Assembly (NCBI GenBank): GCA_026989055.1
Contig: JALSKC010000043.1
Span: forward strand, 1 to 64,000
DNA length: 64,000 bases
Direction: 5' to 3'
Origin: Paracoccaceae bacterium
Lineage (GTDB): Bacteria > Pseudomonadota > Alphaproteobacteria > Rhodobacterales > Rhodobacteraceae
The notes under the pieces were generated by a model. The model was not told where the DNA came from. It did not search any database and saw only the letters and a program-made list of their open reading frames with translations. Every line of letters starts with the position of its first letter. The first letter of the stretch is position 1. The translations under genes were made by a program, and so were the position numbers. Below, piece after piece: positions 1-9,147 of the stretch.

Positions 1-35
1 AAGCGGCGCGGGTCATCGGAACCGCGCCGCTTTTT
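1..35 (+). terminator. Rho-independent terminator of a gene left of the window
   Basis: A perfect 11-bp stem (1-11 with 22-32) encloses a 10-nt loop and runs into five T residues (31-35). The T-run lies on the plus strand, so it should end a plus-strand transcript that begins before the window. No gene of that transcript is visible here. Confidence 0.8.
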
Positions 36-53
36 CCGTTTCCAGCCCGTTTA

Positions 54-90
54 GCGTGCTCCGGCGTGCTCCGGGACCGGCGTGCTCCGG
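54..90. repeat. Short direct repeats, GCGTGCTCCGG x3
   Basis: The 11-mer GCGTGCTCCGG occurs at 54-64, 64-74 and 80-90. It lies between the left-edge terminator and the end of tsf, in a stretch (38-192) with no recognisable gene. No function can be assigned. Confidence 0.6.
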
Positions 91-192
91 GAAGCGTGCC
101 CCCTGTGCGCCCCCCCGTGCGCCCTCTGCCCGTGTTCCGCACCGGCCCCGGCTGCCGCCGCGCCCGGAGCGGAGGTTTCGCCGCCGCGCCTC

Positions 193-212
193 CCGGGGGC
201 GGTGGCCCCCGG
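193..212 (-). terminator. Hairpin just beyond the end of tsf
   Basis: Eight perfect base pairs (193-200 with 205-212) close a GGTG loop a few bases past the tsf stop codon. There is no T-run after it on the minus strand, so it may be a weak or Rho-assisted terminator, or a 3'-end stabiliser of the rpsB-tsf transcript. Confidence 0.45.
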
Positions 213-218
213 CCTGCC

Positions 219-1094
219 TCAGCCCTGGACCGCCCTTGCCACCTCGGCGGCAAAGTCTTCCTGCTTCTTCTCGATTCCCTCGCCGACGGCCAGGCGGACG
301 AAGCCGACGATCTCGACCCCGGCTTCCTCGGCCGCCCGGGCCACGGTCTTGTCCGGGTCGATCACGAAGCTCTGGCCCAGCAGGGTGACTTCGGACAGGA
401 ACTTGCGCAGCCGTCCCTGGATCATCTTCTCGATCACCTGTTCCGGCTTGCCGCTTTCGCGCGCCTGCTCGGTCAGGACCGCCTTTTCGCGCTCCAGCAG
501 CGCGGGGTCCAGATCGGCCTCGGAGAGCGCCGCCGGGCTGGCGGCCGCCACATGCATGGCGATCTGGCGCCCGATCCCGTTGTCTTCTCCCTTCAGCGCC
601 ACCAGCACGCCGATCTGGCCCATGTCCGGCGCGGCGGCATTGTGCACATAGGCGGCGATGCTGTCGCCCTCGACCCGGGCCATCCGGCGCAGGTTCATGT
701 TCTCGCCGATCCGGGCGATGGCGTCGGTCAGCCGGTCGGCGACGCTCTTGCCCTCCAGATCGGCGGCCTTCAGCGCCTCGATGTCCTCCGCCTGCAGGGC
801 GGCCCGGGCGATATCGCCGACCATCTTCTGGAAATCCTCGTTCTTGGCGACGAAATCGGTTTCCGAGTTCACCTCGACGGCGACCCCCCTGCCCCCGTCC
901 ACGGCGACGGCCACCAGCCCCTCGGCGGCGGTGCGCCCGGACTTCTTGGCCGCCTTGGCCAGCCCCTTGGTGCGCAGCCAGTCCACGGCGGCTTCCATGT
1001 CGCCCCCGGTTTCGGTCAGCGCCTTCTTCGCATCCATCATGCCTGCGCCGGTCGCATCGCGCAGCTCCTTCACCATCGCGGCGGTGATTGCCAT
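219..1094 (-). CDS. tsf: Translation elongation factor Ts
   Basis: EF-Ts is the guanine nucleotide exchange factor that regenerates EF-Tu-GTP in the cytoplasm. The 291-residue product starts [20 protein letters not shown], the family's N-terminal UBA-like helix region with the invariant R-x-x-T-G-A-G-M-M-D signature, and carries the core segment ...[11 protein letters not shown]... around residues 77-87 that contacts EF-Tu. Length is usual for the family. The ATG follows AGGAGG about five bases upstream. It lies 100 nt behind rpsB on the same strand, the near-universal rpsB-tsf arrangement, so both are probably co-transcribed. Identification is certain from sequence and context. Confidence 0.98.
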   Translation of the reverse strand: MAITAAMVKELRDATGAGMMDAKKALTETGGDMEAAVDWLRTKGLAKAAKKSGRTAAEGLVAVAVDGGRGVAVEVNSETDFVAKNEDFQKMVGDIARAALQAEDIEALKAADLEGKSVADRLTDAIARIGENMNLRRMARVEGDSIAAYVHNAAAPDMGQIGVLVALKGEDNGIGRQIAMHVAAASPAALSEADLDPALLEREKAVLTEQARESGKPEQVIEKMIQGRLRKFLSEVTLLGQSFVIDPDKTVARAAEEAGVEIVGFVRLAVGEGIEKKQEDFAAEVARAVQG

Positions 1095-1194
1095 CCTGGC
1101 CTCCTGTTCTTCCTGAAGGCGCGGGCCACGGCAGCGTTCCGCCTGCCCGCCCGCGCGCGGTTGATCGCGGTGTTGATCCGTGTGTCGTCGCGGC

Positions 1195-2064
1195 TCAGAC
1201 CCCGGCAGCGCTCCGGCTGCCTTCCTCGCCGTCGTCCCCTGTGGCGGAGGGCACAGCCTCCTCCTGTTCCGCGGCCTGTTCCGCGGCCTGCGTCTCGCCG
1301 TCCTGCGCCTCTTCGGCGAGCGCCTCTTCGGCGGGGGCCTCTTCCAGCGCCCCCAGATCGACGCCGGCGGCTCCCAGCTGCGCGCTCATCCCTTCCAGCG
1401 CGGCGCGCGCGGCCAGGTCGCAGTAGAGCGCGATGGCGCGGGCGGCGTCGTCATTGCCCGGGATGACATGGGCGATTCCGTCGGGGCTGCAGTTGGTATC
1501 GACCACCGCCACCACCGGAATGCCGAGCTTGCTGGCTTCGGCCACGGCGAGGGCTTCCTTGTTCACGTCGATCACGAACAGCAGGTCGGGCCGCCCGCTC
1601 ATCTCGCGGATGCCGCCGAGCGCGGCCTGCAGCTTGGCCTGCTGACGCTCCAGCCCCAGCCGCTCCTTCTTGGTCATGCCCTCGGCGCCGCCTTCCAGGC
1701 GCTCGTCGATCTCGCTCAGCCGCCGGATCGACTGCGAAACCGTCTGCCAGTTGGTCAGCGTGCCGCCCAGCCAGCGGTGGTTCATGTAGTATTGCGCGCA
1801 TTTCTCGGCCGCCTCGGCGATCGGCTTCTGCGCCTGACGCTTGGTGCCCACGAACAGCACGCTGCCGCCTCCGGCAACCGTGTCGCGGATGACCTGCAGC
1901 GCCTGATCCAGCATCGGCACCGTCTGCGACAGGTCGATGATGTGGATTCCGTTGCGTGCCCCGTAGATGTAGGGAGCCATCTTCGGGTTCCAGCGCCGCG
2001 TCTGGTGGCCGAAATGCACGCCGGCCTCGAGCAGCTGGCGCAGGGAGAATTCGGGAAGAGCCAT
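1195..2064 (-). CDS. rpsB: 30S ribosomal protein S2
   Basis: S2 binds the head-body junction of the small subunit and recruits S1. The product opens with the typical [19 protein letters not shown] segment (residues 10-28) and contains the conserved ...[10 protein letters not shown]... (about 98-107) and ...[11 protein letters not shown]... motifs. At 289 residues it is longer than most S2 proteins. The extra part is a Glu/Ala-rich acidic tail from about residue 240, seen in many Rhodobacterales S2 proteins. The ATG has a GAAGGA site nine bases upstream. It is the first gene of the rpsB-tsf operon. Confidence 0.98.
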   Translation of the reverse strand: MALPEFSLRQLLEAGVHFGHQTRRWNPKMAPYIYGARNGIHIIDLSQTVPMLDQALQVIRDTVAGGGSVLFVGTKRQAQKPIAEAAEKCAQYYMNHRWLGGTLTNWQTVSQSIRRLSEIDERLEGGAEGMTKKERLGLERQQAKLQAALGGIREMSGRPDLLFVIDVNKEALAVAEASKLGIPVVAVVDTNCSPDGIAHVIPGNDDAARAIALYCDLAARAALEGMSAQLGAAGVDLGALEEAPAEEALAEEAQDGETQAAEQAAEQEEAVPSATGDDGEEGSRSAAGV

Positions 2065-2200
2065 GTCTTCGGTTCCTTCTTTCCGGTTTCATGCCTCGGC
2101 GCGGTCGCGCAGGGTTCCCCTCCCGGGTTCCCCAACCGGCGGACCGGGCGGGATGTCTCCCCGCACCGCCCCAGACCGTGCCTGCGATTTCAGATGCGCG

Positions 2201-2229
2201 CAGATAGACCAATCCCGCGCCCTTGGCAA
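2201..2229 (-). promoter_or_regulatory. Candidate sigma-70 promoter of rpsB-tsf
   Basis: Read on the minus strand, TTGCCA (2229-2224, five of six matches to the -35 consensus) is followed after exactly 17 nt by TATCTG (2206-2201, three of six at -10). It lies about 137 nt upstream of the rpsB start, in the 282-nt divergent region shared with psuK. Assignment rests on motif and spacing only. Confidence 0.4.
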
Positions 2230-2346
2230 GCCCCTGTCCGGGCGCGCGCCTGCCGTGCCTGGCGCGCGGGCGCTCCGGGTCCGGCCCCGCGCGGCGAACG
2301 GTGGCGGGTGCTTGCGCCTCCCCCTTGCGCCTGCGACAACTGCGCC

Positions 2347-3252
2347 ATGGGCAGGACGGCGGAAAGCGGAATCGACATTCTCTGCATCGGCGCGGTGCTG
2401 TGGGATGTGATCGGCCGGGCGGCCGGACGGATGCGCCCGGGAGCGGATGTGCCGGGGCGGATCGTCCGCCAGCCGGGGGGCGTGGCGCTGAACATCGCGA
2501 TGGCGTTGCGCCGCTTCGGGATGCGCCCGGCGCTGCTGGGTGCCATCGGCCGCGATGCCGCCGGCGACGCCCTGCGCGCCCTCTGCGCGCAGAGGGGAGT
2601 CGATACCCGCCACCTGCTCCGCCCGCCCGGTCTGCCTACCGACATCTACATGGCGCTCGAGGATGAGGGCGGGCTGGTCGGCGCGATCGCCGATGCGCGC
2701 TCTCTGGAAAGCGTCGGCGAGGCGATCCTGCGCCCGCTGCGCGACGGCACCCTGGGCGATGCGCGGGCTCCCTACGCGGGAATCGTCGCCCTTGACGGCA
2801 ACCTGAGCGAGGCGCTTCTGGCGGGAATCGCGGCCGATCCCTGCTTTGCGCGCGCCGAGCTGCGGCTGGCGCCGGCCAGTCCCGGAAAGGCCGAACGCCT
2901 GCGGCCGCTGCTGTCGCATCCGGGCGTCACGCTCTATGCGAACCGCGAGGAGGCGGGGATTCTGTGTCGCCGCCGCTTTACCGGCGCCCGCGAAGCGGCG
3001 CTGGCGCTGCTGGAGACGGGCGTGCGCCGGGCGCTGGTCACCGACGGCGGTGCGCCGGTGGCCGATGCCGGCGCCGAGGGCGTGATCGTCGCGCCCGCCC
3101 GCAAGGTGCCGCTGGCGCGCGTCACCGGCGCGGGAGATACCTTCATGGCCGCCCATATCGCGGCCGAAACCGGTGGCGCCGGGCGCGCGGGGGCGCTGGA
3201 TGCCGCGCTGCGGGCGGCGGCAGAGCATGTGTCGGGAGAGGCCGAACCGTGA
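2347..3252 (+). CDS. psuK: PfkB-family carbohydrate kinase, probable pseudouridine kinase
   Basis: Phosphorylates a nucleoside or sugar, most likely pseudouridine to pseudouridine 5'-phosphate, in the cytoplasm. The 301-residue product has the ribokinase fold: an N-terminal beta-start IDILCIGAVLWDVIG, the glycine-rich region RQPGGVALNIAMALRRFG (about residues 39-56), the NxxE-like NREEAG motif near residue 200, and the PfkB signature 2 VTGAGDTFMAAH near residues 260-271 with the catalytic Asp in GAGD. Its stop overlaps the psuG start by GTGA, so the two are translationally coupled. The partner gene makes pseudouridine kinase much more likely than a generic sugar kinase. Confidence 0.9.
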   Translation: MGRTAESGIDILCIGAVLWDVIGRAAGRMRPGADVPGRIVRQPGGVALNIAMALRRFGMRPALLGAIGRDAAGDALRALCAQRGVDTRHLLRPPGLPTDIYMALEDEGGLVGAIADARSLESVGEAILRPLRDGTLGDARAPYAGIVALDGNLSEALLAGIAADPCFARAELRLAPASPGKAERLRPLLSHPGVTLYANREEAGILCRRRFTGAREAALALLETGVRRALVTDGGAPVADAGAEGVIVAPARKVPLARVTGAGDTFMAAHIAAETGGAGRAGALDAALRAAAEHVSGEAEP

Positions 3253-4172
3253 TCAGTCTGCACCCTTCTCCCGAAGTGGCCGAGGCCCGCACCCGCGGCG
3301 GTGCCATCGTGGCGCTGGAATCCACGATCATCACCCACGGCATGCCCTGGCCGCAGAACGTGGAAACCGCGCGCCGGGTCGAGGCCGAGGTCCGCCGCCA
3401 CGGCGCCACCCCGGCCACCATCGCGGTGCTGGAGGGACGGCTGCACATCGGGCTGGGTGACGCAGAACTGGATCGGCTCGGCCGGGCCCGGGACGCGGCC
3501 AAGCTGTCACGCGCCGATCTGCCGGCCTGCCTCGCCGCCGGAGGCACCGGGGCGACGACGGTTGCGGCGACGATGATCGCCGCCCATCTGGCCGGCATCC
3601 GGGTCTTTGCCACCGGCGGCATCGGCGGCGTGCATCGCGGCGCCGAAACCAGCTTCGACATCTCGGCCGACCTGCACGAGTTGGCGCAGACCCCGGTCAC
3701 GGTGGTCGCGGCCGGGGCCAAGGCCATTCTCGATCTGCCGAAAACGCTGGAAGTGCTGGAAACCCTGGGCGTGCCGGTGATCGCCTTCGGGCAGGACGAT
3801 TTCCCGGCCTTCTGGTCGCGCTCGAGCGGCTTGCCGGCGCCGCTGCGCATGGACGATCCGGCGCTGATCGCGCGCGCGCATCTTGTGCGCGGCGAGATGG
3901 GGCTGGCGGGCGGACAGCTGGTGGCCAACCCGATCCCGCCCGAAGCGGAGATCCCGGCCGCGGAGCTGGCACCGCTGATCGGGACCGCCCTGGAGGAGGC
4001 ATCCGAAAGGGGCATCGCCGCCAAGCAGGTCACCCCCTTCCTGCTGCAGCGGCTGTTCGAGCTGAGCGCAGGGCGCTCGCTCGAGGCCAATATCGCGCTG
4101 GTCCTGAACAACGCCCGCCTGGCCGCGCGGATAGCCGCAGCCCTTGCCAGGATGTCGGCCGGGACGGGCTGA
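3249..4172 (+). CDS. psuG: Pseudouridine-5'-phosphate glycosidase
   Basis: Reversibly cleaves pseudouridine 5'-phosphate to uracil and ribose 5-phosphate, the second step of pseudouridine salvage. The 307-residue protein shows family landmarks: VALESTIITHGMPWP near the N-terminus (residues 20-34), the Gly/Thr-rich GGTGATTVAATM segment, FATGGIGGVHRG, and a long conserved C-terminal half ending in a helix. The start is GTG at 3249, overlapping the kinase stop by four bases. A start further upstream would run through the kinase gene and is rejected. Length and gene pairing match the family. Certain. Confidence 0.95.
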   Translation: MISLHPSPEVAEARTRGGAIVALESTIITHGMPWPQNVETARRVEAEVRRHGATPATIAVLEGRLHIGLGDAELDRLGRARDAAKLSRADLPACLAAGGTGATTVAATMIAAHLAGIRVFATGGIGGVHRGAETSFDISADLHELAQTPVTVVAAGAKAILDLPKTLEVLETLGVPVIAFGQDDFPAFWSRSSGLPAPLRMDDPALIARAHLVRGEMGLAGGQLVANPIPPEAEIPAAELAPLIGTALEEASERGIAAKQVTPFLLQRLFELSAGRSLEANIALVLNNARLAARIAAALARMSAGTG

Positions 4173-4255
4173 GGGCGCGCCTCGAGGGGCGCAGCGGCAT
4201 GGCGACGAGGCCGCCGGCCCGGATCCTGCCGGTGCCGCCCCGGAACGCCGTCAGG

Positions 4256-4288
4256 GGCACCGGCGGGCGCACCCGGCTCGCCGGTGCC
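4256..4288 (+). terminator. Hairpin downstream of psuG
   Basis: Ten perfect base pairs (4256-4265 with 4279-4288) with a 13-nt loop, 84 nt after the psuG stop, inside the 219-nt gap before the DUF502 gene. A C-rich rather than T-rich tail follows, so this may be a weak or Rho-dependent terminator. Confidence 0.45.
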
Positions 4289-4380
4289 GCCCCTCCCTGC
4301 CCGGCCCGGCGCGGTTTTCTTCCCGGCGCCGTTGTAGAAGGCCGGGCGAGAGATTAAGTTCCTGTCTGCCCAGGAAAGAC

Positions 4381-4395
4381 ATGCAGCGCCGATGA
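4381..4395 (+). other. Four-codon mini-ORF (MQRR) overlapping the DUF502 start
   Basis: ATG at 4381 sits two bases after AGGAAAGAC and reads four codons before a TGA (4393-4395) that overlaps the ATG of the DUF502 gene (4392). The DUF502 ATG has no good ribosome site of its own, since AGGAAA is about 16 bases away. The tiny frame could therefore deliver ribosomes by coupling. It may also be chance. Confidence 0.3.
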
Positions 4396-5120
4396 GCAAC
4401 CCGTTCGACAAGGAAAAGCCCAGGCTGTCGCGCCGGCGGCGGCTGTTCAACTCCATCCGCGCCAATTTCTTCACCGGGCTCGTGGTGCTGGTGCCGATCG
4501 GGCTGACGATCTACCTGTTCTGGACATTCGTCGGCTGGATCGACAGCTGGGTGCTCCCCTTCGTGCCGCAGGCCTACCAGCCCGATACCCTGATCCGGAA
4601 GATCTTCGGAGAGGACACCTCGATCAACATCCGCGGTGTCGGCGTGGTGTTCTTCTTCCTGTTCACCATCTTCCTCGGCTGGCTGGCCAAGGGGTTCATC
4701 GGCCGTTCGGTGCTCGCCTGGGCCGAGGGGCTGGTGGGGCGGATGCCGGTGGTGCGCTCGGTCTACAACGGGTTGAAGCAGATCGTCGAAACCGTGTTCT
4801 CGCAGCGCGAGACCTCTTTCGAGAAGGCCTGCCTGGTGGAATATCCGCGCAAGGGAATCTGGGCGGTGGCCTTCATTTCCACCAATGCCAAAGGCGAGAT
4901 CAACAGCATCATCCCGCGCGACGAGCAGATGGTCTCGGTGTTCCTGCCGACCACCCCGAACCCGACATCCGGGTTTCTGCTGTTCGTGCCGCAATCGGAT
5001 GTGATCGAACTGGAGATGAGCGTCGAGGATGCGGCCAAGCTGGTGATCTCGGCCGGGCTCGTCTATCCGAATCCACAGGATCCGCGCCAGCCGCCGGTAG
5101 CCGCGACGGCGGCCCGCTAG
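4392..5120 (+). CDS. DUF502 family inner-membrane protein
   Basis: A 242-residue protein with two clear membrane spans, about residues 24-46 (FFTGLVVLVPIGLTIYLFW) and 77-99 (VVFFFLFTIFLGWLA), followed by a soluble domain with the family's conserved RMPVVRSVYNGLKQI and NPTSGFLLFVP motifs. DUF502 proteins are widespread in alphaproteobacteria and their biochemical role is unknown. The family match is clear, but no function should be inferred. It stands alone between psuG and a convergent LysR gene. The sequence after residue 225 is a short Pro/Ala-rich tail. Confidence 0.9.
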   Translation: MSNPFDKEKPRLSRRRRLFNSIRANFFTGLVVLVPIGLTIYLFWTFVGWIDSWVLPFVPQAYQPDTLIRKIFGEDTSINIRGVGVVFFFLFTIFLGWLAKGFIGRSVLAWAEGLVGRMPVVRSVYNGLKQIVETVFSQRETSFEKACLVEYPRKGIWAVAFISTNAKGEINSIIPRDEQMVSVFLPTTPNPTSGFLLFVPQSDVIELEMSVEDAAKLVISAGLVYPNPQDPRQPPVAATAAR

Positions 5121-5126
5121 CGCGGC

Positions 5127-5148
5127 GCATCCGGGCGTCGCCCGGTGC
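5127..5148. terminator. Hairpin between convergent DUF502 and LysR genes
   Basis: GCA(T)CCGGG pairs with CCCGGTGC around a CGTCG loop, with one bulged T. It lies six bases after the DUF502 stop, in the 153-nt convergent gap. No T-run is present. A bidirectional role is possible. Confidence 0.4.
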
Positions 5149-5273
5149 GTCGCCTCAGTTCCAGTGCACCGCCCCCCGTCCGCGCCTCCCGTCCGCGCCC
5201 CCTGTCCGCGGTGCCCGGCTCTTGCCCGGCCATGCCCGGCACGATCCGCACGGCCCGGCGCGCGCCGGCGGCC

Positions 5274-6203
5274 TCAGGAGAACTGCAGGGCGAGCTGCTT
5301 GTGCGCCGTCTCCAGAAAACGGGCGGCGGCCACCGGCAGGGTGCGCCCCTTCAGATGCCCGGCCACCAGAACGCCGGACGGCACGCCGCGCGTGTGCAGC
5401 GGCAGCGCCACCAGCCCCGCCGCCTGCAGATCCGGGCGGCGATTGACCGGCAGGCAGAAGCTGATTGCCTGCCGGTTCTGCGACATCAGGCGCAGCAGTT
5501 CCAGCGAGTTGGATTCCACCGCCGGGCGCAGGGTGATCCCGGTCCTGGCTGCGATCTCGTCCAGTATCTGGCGGATTCCCTCCGGCCGCTGGGGCAGCAG
5601 CAGCGGAAAATCGGCGCATTCGTAGATGTGCAGGCGCCCGCGAGCGGCCAGCGGATGGTCGGCCGAGAGCACCGCCAGCAGTTCCTGCGGCGCGGAAAAC
5701 ACCGTCTGCAGGTTCTGGCGGTGAACCGGTTCGAACACGAATGCGATGTCGTTGCTGTTGTCGAGCAGCGAGTTTTCCGCCTCGCCGCGCCCGAGCAGGT
5801 TCACGCTGAAGGTGACGGCCGGGAATTCCAGCAGATGATCACGGATCAGCCCGGGCAGGAAATAGGCGACCGGCTCGCGGGTCGTGGCGATGCGCACATG
5901 GCCCGCGCGCATTCCCGACAGGTCGGCGATGCGCGACTTCACCCGCTCCATGTCGGCCAACTGGTTGCGGATATGTTCGAGCAGGATCTCGCCGGCGATG
6001 TTCGGGCGCAGCCCCGCGGGGTGGCGCTCGAAGATCTGCACCCCGAGCTCCTCTTCCACCGCAAGGATGCGCCGGTTCAGCGCGGAGGGGGTGATCCCCA
6101 GCTCCTCGGCGGCGCTGCGCAGCGACCCGCACCGGGCGATCCGGTCGATGAAGGCGAGTGTCTGGAGATGACGCATCGATGGGGCGTGTCTGTTGCGTTT
6201 CAT
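5274..6203 (-). CDS. LysR-family transcriptional regulator
   Basis: A 309-residue LysR-type regulator with an N-terminal winged helix-turn-helix (LQTLAFIDRIARCGSLRSAAEELGITPSALNRRI region, about residues 12-46) and a C-terminal substrate-binding-like domain. Start ATG at 6203 has AGGA nine bases upstream. An internal ATG at 6176 lacks such a site. It is divergent from nirB with 179 nt between the starts. LysR regulators often control the adjacent divergent operon, so it may regulate nitrate/nitrite assimilation. The domain SALNRRI rather than the usual SALSRQI at the recognition helix is a minor departure. Ligand unknown. Confidence 0.88.
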   Translation of the reverse strand: MKRNRHAPSMRHLQTLAFIDRIARCGSLRSAAEELGITPSALNRRILAVEEELGVQIFERHPAGLRPNIAGEILLEHIRNQLADMERVKSRIADLSGMRAGHVRIATTREPVAYFLPGLIRDHLLEFPAVTFSVNLLGRGEAENSLLDNSNDIAFVFEPVHRQNLQTVFSAPQELLAVLSADHPLAARGRLHIYECADFPLLLPQRPEGIRQILDEIAARTGITLRPAVESNSLELLRLMSQNRQAISFCLPVNRRPDLQAAGLVALPLHTRGVPSGVLVAGHLKGRTLPVAAARFLETAHKQLALQFS

Positions 6204-6241
6204 GCACTGATATCCTGAAAACTTAGCAACAGACAGCAACA

Positions 6242-6265
6242 CCGGCAAGGCGTATTACTTACCGG
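6242..6265. promoter_or_regulatory. Imperfect inverted repeat in the lysR-nirB promoter region
   Basis: CCGGCAAG (6242-6249) and CTTACCGG (6258-6265) form an eight-base inverted repeat with one mismatch around an 8-nt centre. It lies 39 nt upstream of the LysR start and 118 nt upstream of nirB, in the relatively AT-rich part of the divergent region. Size and place suit a LysR operator, but no experiment or comparison supports it here. Confidence 0.4.
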
Positions 6266-6382
6266 AGCAGGCTGCCGCGCCGATTCCCGCCGCGCGGGGC
6301 GCGGAACCGCGAGTGCGGCGGGTGCAGCGGATGGCCGCGCGGGATGCCGGGAGGCAGCCGGAATGCAACGGTGGAGCTGAAA

Positions 6383-8815
6383 ATGGCGAAAAAGCTTGTG
6401 GTGATCGGCGCCGGCATGGCCTCGGGGCGCCTGCTGGAGGAGCTGGAGCCGGGCAGGTTCGACATCACCCTGTTCGGGGCCGAGCCGCGGGGCAACTACA
6501 ACCGGATCCTCCTGACCCCGGTTCTCGCCGGCGAACGGGAATTCGAGGAGATCGTCACCCATGATGACGCCTGGTATCGCCGGCGCGGCATCGCCACGCG
6601 CTTCGGCGAGCCGGTGCTCAGGATCGACCGGCGGCAGAAACGGGTGATCACCGCCCGGGGCGCCACCCCCTACGACAAGCTGGTCATCGCCACCGGATCG
6701 GCCTCGTTCTTCATTCCGGTGCAGGGAAACGATCTGCCCGGGGTGGTCGGGTTCCGGGACCTGGACGATGTGGAGCAGATGCGCGCCGCGGCCCGGGCCG
6801 GTGGGCGCGCGGTGGTGATCGGCGGCGGGCTTCTGGGGCTCGAGGCCGCCGCCGCGCTGCACAGGCAGGGCATGGAGGTCACCGTCCTGCATCTGATGGA
6901 GCATCTGATGGAACGCCAGCTCGATCCGGCGGCCGGATACCTGCTGCAGAAGGAGTTCGAGGGGCGCGGCATCAGGGTTGTCTGCAAGGCCCATACCACC
7001 GCCATCCTGGGCAAGGAGCGGGCCGAGGCGGTGCTGCTGGAGGACGGGGCGCTGTTTCCGGCCGATCTGGTGGTGATGGCCGCCGGAATCCGCCCCGAAA
7101 CCCGGCTCGCCACCGAGGCCGGAATCAGGGTCGAGCGCGGAATCTGGGTGGATGACGCGATGCGCACCAGCGCCGAGGACATCCATGCGCTGGGCGAATG
7201 TGCCGAACACGCCGGGGTGGTCTACGGCCTTGTCGCGCCCCTGTTCGACATGGCCGAGGTCCTGGCGAAGACCCTGCGGGGGGAGGAGGCCGCCTTCGTG
7301 CCGCCGGTCGTCTCGACCAGGCTGAAGGTGAGCGGAGTCGACCTGTTCTCGGCCGGCGATTTCTCCGAAGGGGCGGGGCGCGAGGAGATCGTCTTTCGCG
7401 ATCCGGCACGCGGGATCTACAGGCGGCTGGTGGTGGAGGATGCGCGCATCAGCGGCATCGTGATGTATGGCGAGACCGCCGACAGCGGCTGGTTCTTCGA
7501 CAAGCTGAAATCGGGAGAGGACATTTCCGCCATCCGCGAGAGGCTGATCTTCGGCCCCGCCTTCCAGGGGAGCGGAGAGACCGATCCGCTGGCCTCGGTC
7601 AGGGCGCTGTCGGCAGAGGCCGAGATCTGCGGCTGCAACGGCGTGTGCAAGGGAGAGATCGTGGAGGCGATCCGCGCCGGCGCCGGAGATCTGGCCGCCG
7701 TGCGGGAGCGCACCGGGGCCTCGGCCTCCTGCGGTTCCTGCACGGGGCTGGTGGAACGGCTGCTGGCGGCAACCCTGGGCACGGAGGCCGCCCCCCCTGC
7801 CCCGGCCGGCATCTGCCCCTGCACCGATCACGGCCACCAGGACATCCGCCGCCTGATCCGCGCGCGCGCGCTGAAGTCGATCCCCGCCGTGATGCAGGAA
7901 ATGGGCTGGAAGACCTCCTGCGGCTGCCACATCTGCCGCCCGGCGCTCAACTACTACCTGCTGTGCGAATGGCCGCTGGAATATGCCGATGACGCCCAGA
8001 GCCGGCTCGTGAACGAACGCAACCACGCCAACATCCAGAAGGATGGCACCTACAGCGTGGTGCCGCGCATGTGGGGTGGCATCACAACGCCGGCCGAGCT
8101 GCGCGCGATCGCCGATGCGGCCGAGAAATACGACGTGCCGACCGTGCATATCACCGGCGGGCAGCGGATCGACCTGCTCGGCGTGAAGAAGGAGGATCTG
8201 CCCGCGATATGGGCCGACCTGAACGCCGCCGGGCTGGTTTCCGGCCATGCCTATGCCAAGGGGCTGCGCACGGTGAAGACCTGCGTCGGCTCCGAGCACT
8301 GCCGCTTCGGCACCCGGGACAGCACCGGCCTCGGCATCCGGCTGGAAAAGGTTCTCTGGGGCAGCTGGACCCCGCACAAGGTGAAGATGGCGGTCTCCGG
8401 CTGCCCGCGCAACTGCGCCGAGGCCACCTGCAAGGATCTCGGGGTCGTCTGCGTGGAGAGCGGCTATCAGGTCTCGGTGGCCGGTGCCGCCGGCATGGAG
8501 GTGAAGCAGACCGAGCCCCTGGCCACGGTCGAAACCGAGGAAGAGGTGATCGAACTCGCCTGCGCCTTCCTCCAGCTCTACCGGGAAAGCGCCGACTATC
8601 TGGACCGCCCCTACAAATGGGTCGCCAAGGTGGGCATGGACTGGGTGATCGAACGGGTCGTGACCGACCGGGAAAGCCGCGCCGCCCTTGTCAGGCGCTT
8701 CGAGATTTCCCAGTCCGTTCATCGGCGGGACCCCTGGGCCGAGCTGGCGCGGCCGGAAAGCCGCCCGCGCAGCTGGTCCCCCCTGGCAGATCTGACGACG
8801 GAGGCAGCGGAATGA
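6383..8815 (+). CDS. nirB: Assimilatory NAD(P)H nitrite reductase, large subunit
   Basis: Reduces nitrite to ammonium with six electrons from NAD(P)H in the cytoplasm. The 810-residue product has an N-terminal FAD/NAD(P)H oxidoreductase half (VVIGAGMASG at residues 5-14 and a second dinucleotide site VVIGGGLLGLEAA near 145). Two Cys-rich BFD-like [2Fe-2S] segments follow (CGCNGVC...CGSC near 417-460 and CPC...CGCHIC near 480-520). The C-terminal sulfite/nitrite reductase domain carries the siroheme/[4Fe-4S] cysteines in TCVGSEHCRFG and SGCPRNCAEA. ATG at 6383 follows GGAG. Its stop overlaps nirD by ATGA. Confidence 0.96.
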   Translation: MAKKLVVIGAGMASGRLLEELEPGRFDITLFGAEPRGNYNRILLTPVLAGEREFEEIVTHDDAWYRRRGIATRFGEPVLRIDRRQKRVITARGATPYDKLVIATGSASFFIPVQGNDLPGVVGFRDLDDVEQMRAAARAGGRAVVIGGGLLGLEAAAALHRQGMEVTVLHLMEHLMERQLDPAAGYLLQKEFEGRGIRVVCKAHTTAILGKERAEAVLLEDGALFPADLVVMAAGIRPETRLATEAGIRVERGIWVDDAMRTSAEDIHALGECAEHAGVVYGLVAPLFDMAEVLAKTLRGEEAAFVPPVVSTRLKVSGVDLFSAGDFSEGAGREEIVFRDPARGIYRRLVVEDARISGIVMYGETADSGWFFDKLKSGEDISAIRERLIFGPAFQGSGETDPLASVRALSAEAEICGCNGVCKGEIVEAIRAGAGDLAAVRERTGASASCGSCTGLVERLLAATLGTEAAPPAPAGICPCTDHGHQDIRRLIRARALKSIPAVMQEMGWKTSCGCHICRPALNYYLLCEWPLEYADDAQSRLVNERNHANIQKDGTYSVVPRMWGGITTPAELRAIADAAEKYDVPTVHITGGQRIDLLGVKKEDLPAIWADLNAAGLVSGHAYAKGLRTVKTCVGSEHCRFGTRDSTGLGIRLEKVLWGSWTPHKVKMAVSGCPRNCAEATCKDLGVVCVESGYQVSVAGAAGMEVKQTEPLATVETEEEVIELACAFLQLYRESADYLDRPYKWVAKVGMDWVIERVVTDRESRAALVRRFEISQSVHRRDPWAELARPESRPRSWSPLADLTTEAAE

Positions 8816-9147
8816 GCAGCTGGATCGACATCGCCGCGCTGGAGGACATCCCGCCGCGCGGGGCACGCGTGATCCGGACACCGCAGGGATGCGTGGCCGT
8901 CTTTCGCACCGGCGATGACCGGGTATTCGCACTCGAAGACCGATGCCCGCACAGGAACGGGCCGCTTTCCGAAGGGATCGTGCACGGCACATCGGTGACC
9001 TGCCCGCTGCACAACTGGGTGATCTCGCTGGAAACCGGCCAGGTCGGCGGTCCCGGCGAGGGAACGGTGGAAACCTACGGGATCAGGGTCGAGAACGGCC
9101 GGATCCTGCTGGACGAGGCGCGCCTGCGCCGGCCCGACGCCGCATGA
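8812..9147 (+). CDS. nirD: Nitrite reductase small subunit, Rieske type
   Basis: Small partner of NirB in assimilatory nitrite reduction. The 111-residue protein keeps a full Rieske pattern, CPHRNGPLSEG (C-x-H) and CPLHNW (C-x-x-H), so it can ligate a [2Fe-2S] cluster. Some enterobacterial NirD proteins have lost these residues. It overlaps nirB at its start and nasA at its end, each by ATGA, indicating tight translational coupling across the three enzyme genes. Confidence 0.95.
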   Translation: MSSWIDIAALEDIPPRGARVIRTPQGCVAVFRTGDDRVFALEDRCPHRNGPLSEGIVHGTSVTCPLHNWVISLETGQVGGPGEGTVETYGIRVENGRILLDEARLRRPDAA

